A stretch of 64,000 nucleotides of DNA from Hyphomicrobiales bacterium (GTDB lineage Bacteria > Pseudomonadota > Alphaproteobacteria > Rhizobiales > Rhizobiaceae). The stretch's first letter is position 1; the number at the start of each line of letters is the position of its first letter. The notes under the pieces are model-generated. The model did not search any database and was not told the origin of the DNA. It was given only the letters and a program-made list of their open reading frames with translations. A program made the translations under genes and the position numbers. Positions 61,786 through 64,000 of the stretch are shown here, piece after piece. The stretch spans positions 1 to 64,000 of the forward strand of contig UCIV01000018.1 of NCBI GenBank assembly GCA_900472575.1, given 5' to 3'.

Positions 61786-62313
61786 ATGAAACCTGTCAAC
61801 AAAGACAAGAAGTCGCAAAACACCAAACAGAGCCCGAAGCCGCGGACACTGTTGCAGCAACTCGCACAGATGCCGGAGAAGCTTTTCAGCGGTGAGTTTC
61901 GCCAGCAATACGGCGCGCTCTGCTTTCGCTGGGCGGGTGATGGCAACGCCATCGAGATACTTGTCATCACCTCGCGGGACAGCGGTCGCTGGGTAATTCC
62001 CAAGGGCTGGCCGATGAAGAAGAAACAGCCGCATGAGGCAGCAGAGATCGAAGCCTGGCAGGAAGCAGGTGTGCGCGGGGGAGCGCGAAAAAAGCCGGTC
62101 GGCCGTTACACCTATCTCAAATGGCTGGACAATGGCGATGTTGCGCCCTGTGTCGTCGACGTTTTTCAAGTCGAAGTGGCGGAGGTGGAGAAGGACTTCA
62201 AGGAACGTGGCCAGCGTGAGATTGTCTGGCTTTCACCCAGTGAAGCCGCATATCGCGTCCGTGAAGTCGAACTCAAATCGCTGATCATCGACTTCAAGCC
62301 GAAGAAGAAATAG
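61786..62313 (+). CDS. NUDIX hydrolase (DIPP-like)
   Basis: A 175-residue protein with a basic N-terminus. The Nudix region is GWPMKKKQPHEAAEIEAWQE then AGVRG; it lacks the standard Arg-Glu of REUXEE but keeps a Gln-Glu pair. The preceding WVIPKG is typical of enzymes acting on diphosphoinositol polyphosphates and dinucleoside polyphosphates. Substrate unknown. It is divergent from DUF47-pit, and the Pho-box-like site lies in its promoter. Confidence 0.85.
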   Translation: MKPVNKDKKSQNTKQSPKPRTLLQQLAQMPEKLFSGEFRQQYGALCFRWAGDGNAIEILVITSRDSGRWVIPKGWPMKKKQPHEAAEIEAWQEAGVRGGARKKPVGRYTYLKWLDNGDVAPCVVDVFQVEVAEVEKDFKERGQREIVWLSPSEAAYRVREVELKSLIIDFKPKKK

Positions 62314-62319
62314 CGCCGC

Positions 62320-62847
62320 TCAACCCAGAGCGGAAAGGACGAAATCGGCACGCTCGACAACAGAGACCTTCGGCAGGATCATCACCTCATAGCCGAGTTT
62401 GGGATAAGCTGCGGCAAGGCGTTCATATTCCGCAACCGCATCATCAAGCGAATGCAGCCGCTCGGCGTCCCCTTCATAGATTTCCGGCCACGGCGGTGTC
62501 ATGAAAACCGTCGGATGATACGGATGGATCTCATTCAATCGCTCGACCATAGGCTCTCCGGTCACCTGTTCCAATGCGACGGCGGCATCGACCAGCCCGC
62601 GATCGAAGAACGTCCAGCCTGTATTCCCGGCAGCAGCCTGCCTGTCGGCAACCGCCATATCGATCGCCAGCCGCGCAAAGGCGGCAAGATCCACCCAGGG
62701 CAGCGCTCTCCCCTCGCCTTGCATCTCCTGCCTGACGATCCGTCGTCCCGGCTCCTCGACCACGGAAAATCCACGAGCACCGAGTTCTTCAAGAAGCGTC
62801 GACTTGCCTCCACCGGAACATCCGGAAATCACCACGAACCGGTTCAT
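62320..62847 (-). CDS. P-loop ATPase (AAA family)
   Basis: A 175-residue protein with Walker A SGCSGGGKSTL near the N-terminus and GWTFFDRGLVDAA as probable Walker B/lid region. The length and EEPGRRIVRQE segment match the small AAA_28-type ATPases/kinases of unknown substrate. GGAGG precedes ATG 62847. It ends tail-to-tail with the NUDIX gene, 6 bases apart. Confidence 0.85.
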   Translation of the reverse strand: MNRFVVISGCSGGGKSTLLEELGARGFSVVEEPGRRIVRQEMQGEGRALPWVDLAAFARLAIDMAVADRQAAAGNTGWTFFDRGLVDAAVALEQVTGEPMVERLNEIHPYHPTVFMTPPWPEIYEGDAERLHSLDDAVAEYERLAAAYPKLGYEVMILPKVSVVERADFVLSALG

Positions 62848-62971
62848 GCATATCCTCCACATGTTGTCGCGACAGCCGTTGCTGGCTAGCATATTTTCGA
62901 ATGCGGAAAGCCAACGCCTTCCATTTTGGCTTTTCTGAAAAAAGCGACCCTACTTCCCCAAGGACAAAGCA

Positions 62972-64000
62972 ATGCGTTCATCCAAGATCATCCACATCGT
63001 CACCTGTCACGCGGAAGGCGAAGTCGGTGATGTCATCGTCGGTGGTGTCGCACCGCCTCCGGGCGATACGATCTGGGAACAGTCGCGCTTTATCGCAAAA
63101 GACCAGACCTTGCGGAATTTCGTTCTCAACGAACCGCGCGGCGGCGTCTTCCGCCACGTCAACCTTCTCGTGCCGCCAAAGAACCCGAAAGCCCAGATGG
63201 GCTGGATCATCATGGAGCCGGAAGACACGCCGCCTATGTCAGGATCGAACTCCATCTGCGTCTCCACCGTCCTTCTCGACAGCGGCATCATCCCGATGAC
63301 CGAACCCGTGACGAAAATGGTTCTGGAAGCTCCGGTGGGATTGGTCGAGGTCGAGGCCGAATGCAGGAACGGCAAGGCCGAGCGGATCACCGTCACCAAC
63401 GTCAAGAGCTTTGCCCAGAAGCTCAGCGCATCGCTCGATGTCCCGGGCCTCGGAACCATCACGGTCGATACCGCCTATGGCGGCGACAGTTTTGTTGTCA
63501 TCGATCCCGACGAGATCGGCATCGATCTCATTCCAGAAAATGCCCGGCTGATCGCCGAAACCGGCATCAGGATCACCAATGAGGCAAACCGGCAGTTGGG
63601 CTTTTCGCATCCGGAAGACATCGGCTGGAACCACATCTCCTTCTGCCTGTTTGCCGGCAAAACATATCATGAGGACGGCGAACTCACGGCGAAATCCGTC
63701 GTCGCCATCCAGCCCGGCAAGATCGACCGCTCTCCGACCGGCACTGCCGTCTCGGCACGCATGGCCCTGCTTCACGCACGCGGCCAGATGAAGGAAGGCG
63801 AAACCTTGACCGGCATCTCTATCATTGGCACACGCTTCGTCGGAAAGATCGTCAGGGAAACGGAAATCGCCGGAAACAAGGCCATCATCCCCTCGATCAC
63901 CGGCCGTGCCTGGATAAGCGGCACCTCTCAACTGATGCTCGATCCCTCCGACCCCTTCCCCGGCGGCTACAAGCTTTCCGATACCTGGCCGATGCTCACA
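62972..64000 (+). CDS. Proline racemase family protein (partial at 3' end)
   Basis: The first 343 residues of a proline-racemase-fold protein; the right edge cuts it at DTWPMLT, probably within a few residues of its end. In racemases the two active-site residues are Cys. Here the first is Ser90 in [13 protein letters not shown] and the second is Thr256 in [13 protein letters not shown]. Racemase activity is therefore unlikely; dehydratases of hydroxyproline in this family also depart from Cys-Cys, although usually at only one position. AAGGA precedes ATG 62972. No proline or hydroxyproline genes are visible nearby. Confidence 0.85.
   Translation, partial: MRSSKIIHIVTCHAEGEVGDVIVGGVAPPPGDTIWEQSRFIAKDQTLRNFVLNEPRGGVFRHVNLLVPPKNPKAQMGWIIMEPEDTPPMSGSNSICVSTVLLDSGIIPMTEPVTKMVLEAPVGLVEVEAECRNGKAERITVTNVKSFAQKLSASLDVPGLGTITVDTAYGGDSFVVIDPDEIGIDLIPENARLIAETGIRITNEANRQLGFSHPEDIGWNHISFCLFAGKTYHEDGELTAKSVVAIQPGKIDRSPTGTAVSARMALLHARGQMKEGETLTGISIIGTRFVGKIVRETEIAGNKAIIPSITGRAWISGTSQLMLDPSDPFPGGYKLSDTWPMLT

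Noticed and set aside
1-64000. tRNA, rRNA, CRISPR arrays, prophage or conjugation genes
   Set aside because: I looked for T-loop-like GGTTCGAATCC patterns, regular direct repeats and phage or transfer proteins, and found none I could support.

Overview
This is 64 kb of an alphaproteobacterial chromosome, most likely from a member of the Rhizobiaceae (Rhizobium/Agrobacterium/Neorhizobium type; the genus cannot be fixed from the window). The evidence is a fused trpE(G) gene preceded by a tiny tryptophan leader peptide ending WWWAR, an orfA(DUF47)-pit operon with a Pho-box-like site, TGA-N9-TCA (RirA-type) iron boxes at a heme receptor, an ExsH-like secreted GH16 glycanase, promoters of the CTTGnn-N17-CTAnnn kind, and many genes of the conserved rhizobial core (hemF, leuA, queF, fhs, DUF1285, DUF2333, DUF2076). 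Gene density is high and coding GC is about 60%. I see no tRNA, rRNA, CRISPR array, prophage or conjugative module. The only mobile element is the end of an IS5-family element at the left edge.

Layout. 1-390: IS end abutting the stop codon of a chemotaxis receptor. 2.5-9 kb: an ABC exporter with a possible leader peptide, trmL, a Na/Pi symporter, hemF and small proteins. 9.1-11.7 kb: a translationally coupled operon DUF1285-NUDIX-cca on the minus strand. 11.8-19.6 kb: a long plus-strand operon of MoxR ATPase, DUF58, BatA/DUF4159, a VWA membrane protein and two paralogous GNAT acetyltransferases. 19.6-23.6 kb: LysR regulator divergent from an exported metallo-beta-lactamase-fold protein, then MFS and GNAT. 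23.9-28.5 kb: GST, a small repeat-containing secreted protein, NUDIX, phosphoesterase and an ECF sigma/anti-sigma pair. 28.6-31.8 kb: leuA with a leucine-rich leader, then benE. 32-38.2 kb: secreted glycanase, methyltransferase, HxlR regulator and a GGDEF-EAL protein. 38.3-44.2 kb: clpP paralogue, HupE, DUF2076, queF-CDF, MarR-GNAT and GNAT. 44.2-50.1 kb: trpE(G) with trpL attenuator, extensin-like protein and fhs. 50.3-56.4 kb: heme receptor, UPF0114, a PleD-like cyclase, LuxR and PAS proteins. 56.5-64 kb: DUF2333, pseudoazurin, thymidine kinase, pit-DUF47, NUDIX, a P-loop ATPase and a proline-racemase-family gene cut by the right edge.

The most interesting material is regulatory and lies between genes. 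Three candidate leader peptides precede an ABC exporter (RLR motif), leuA (leucine cluster) and trpE(G) (WWW). The last two appear to be transcribed from promoters so close to the start codon that the leader mRNAs would be leaderless. There is also a hairpin that buries the Shine-Dalgarno of a DUF2076 gene, tandem iron boxes on a heme-receptor promoter, an FNR/NnrR-type box placed at about -41 of a pseudoazurin promoter, a Pho-box-like site before DUF47-pit, and a MarR operator overlapping its own -10. The MoxR/DUF58/DUF4159/VWA/GNAT cluster is the best candidate for a poorly described multi-protein system. I did not find a defence island or a clearly new mobile system. Start codons were chosen from visible ribosome-binding sites and family lengths and are stated where they matter.
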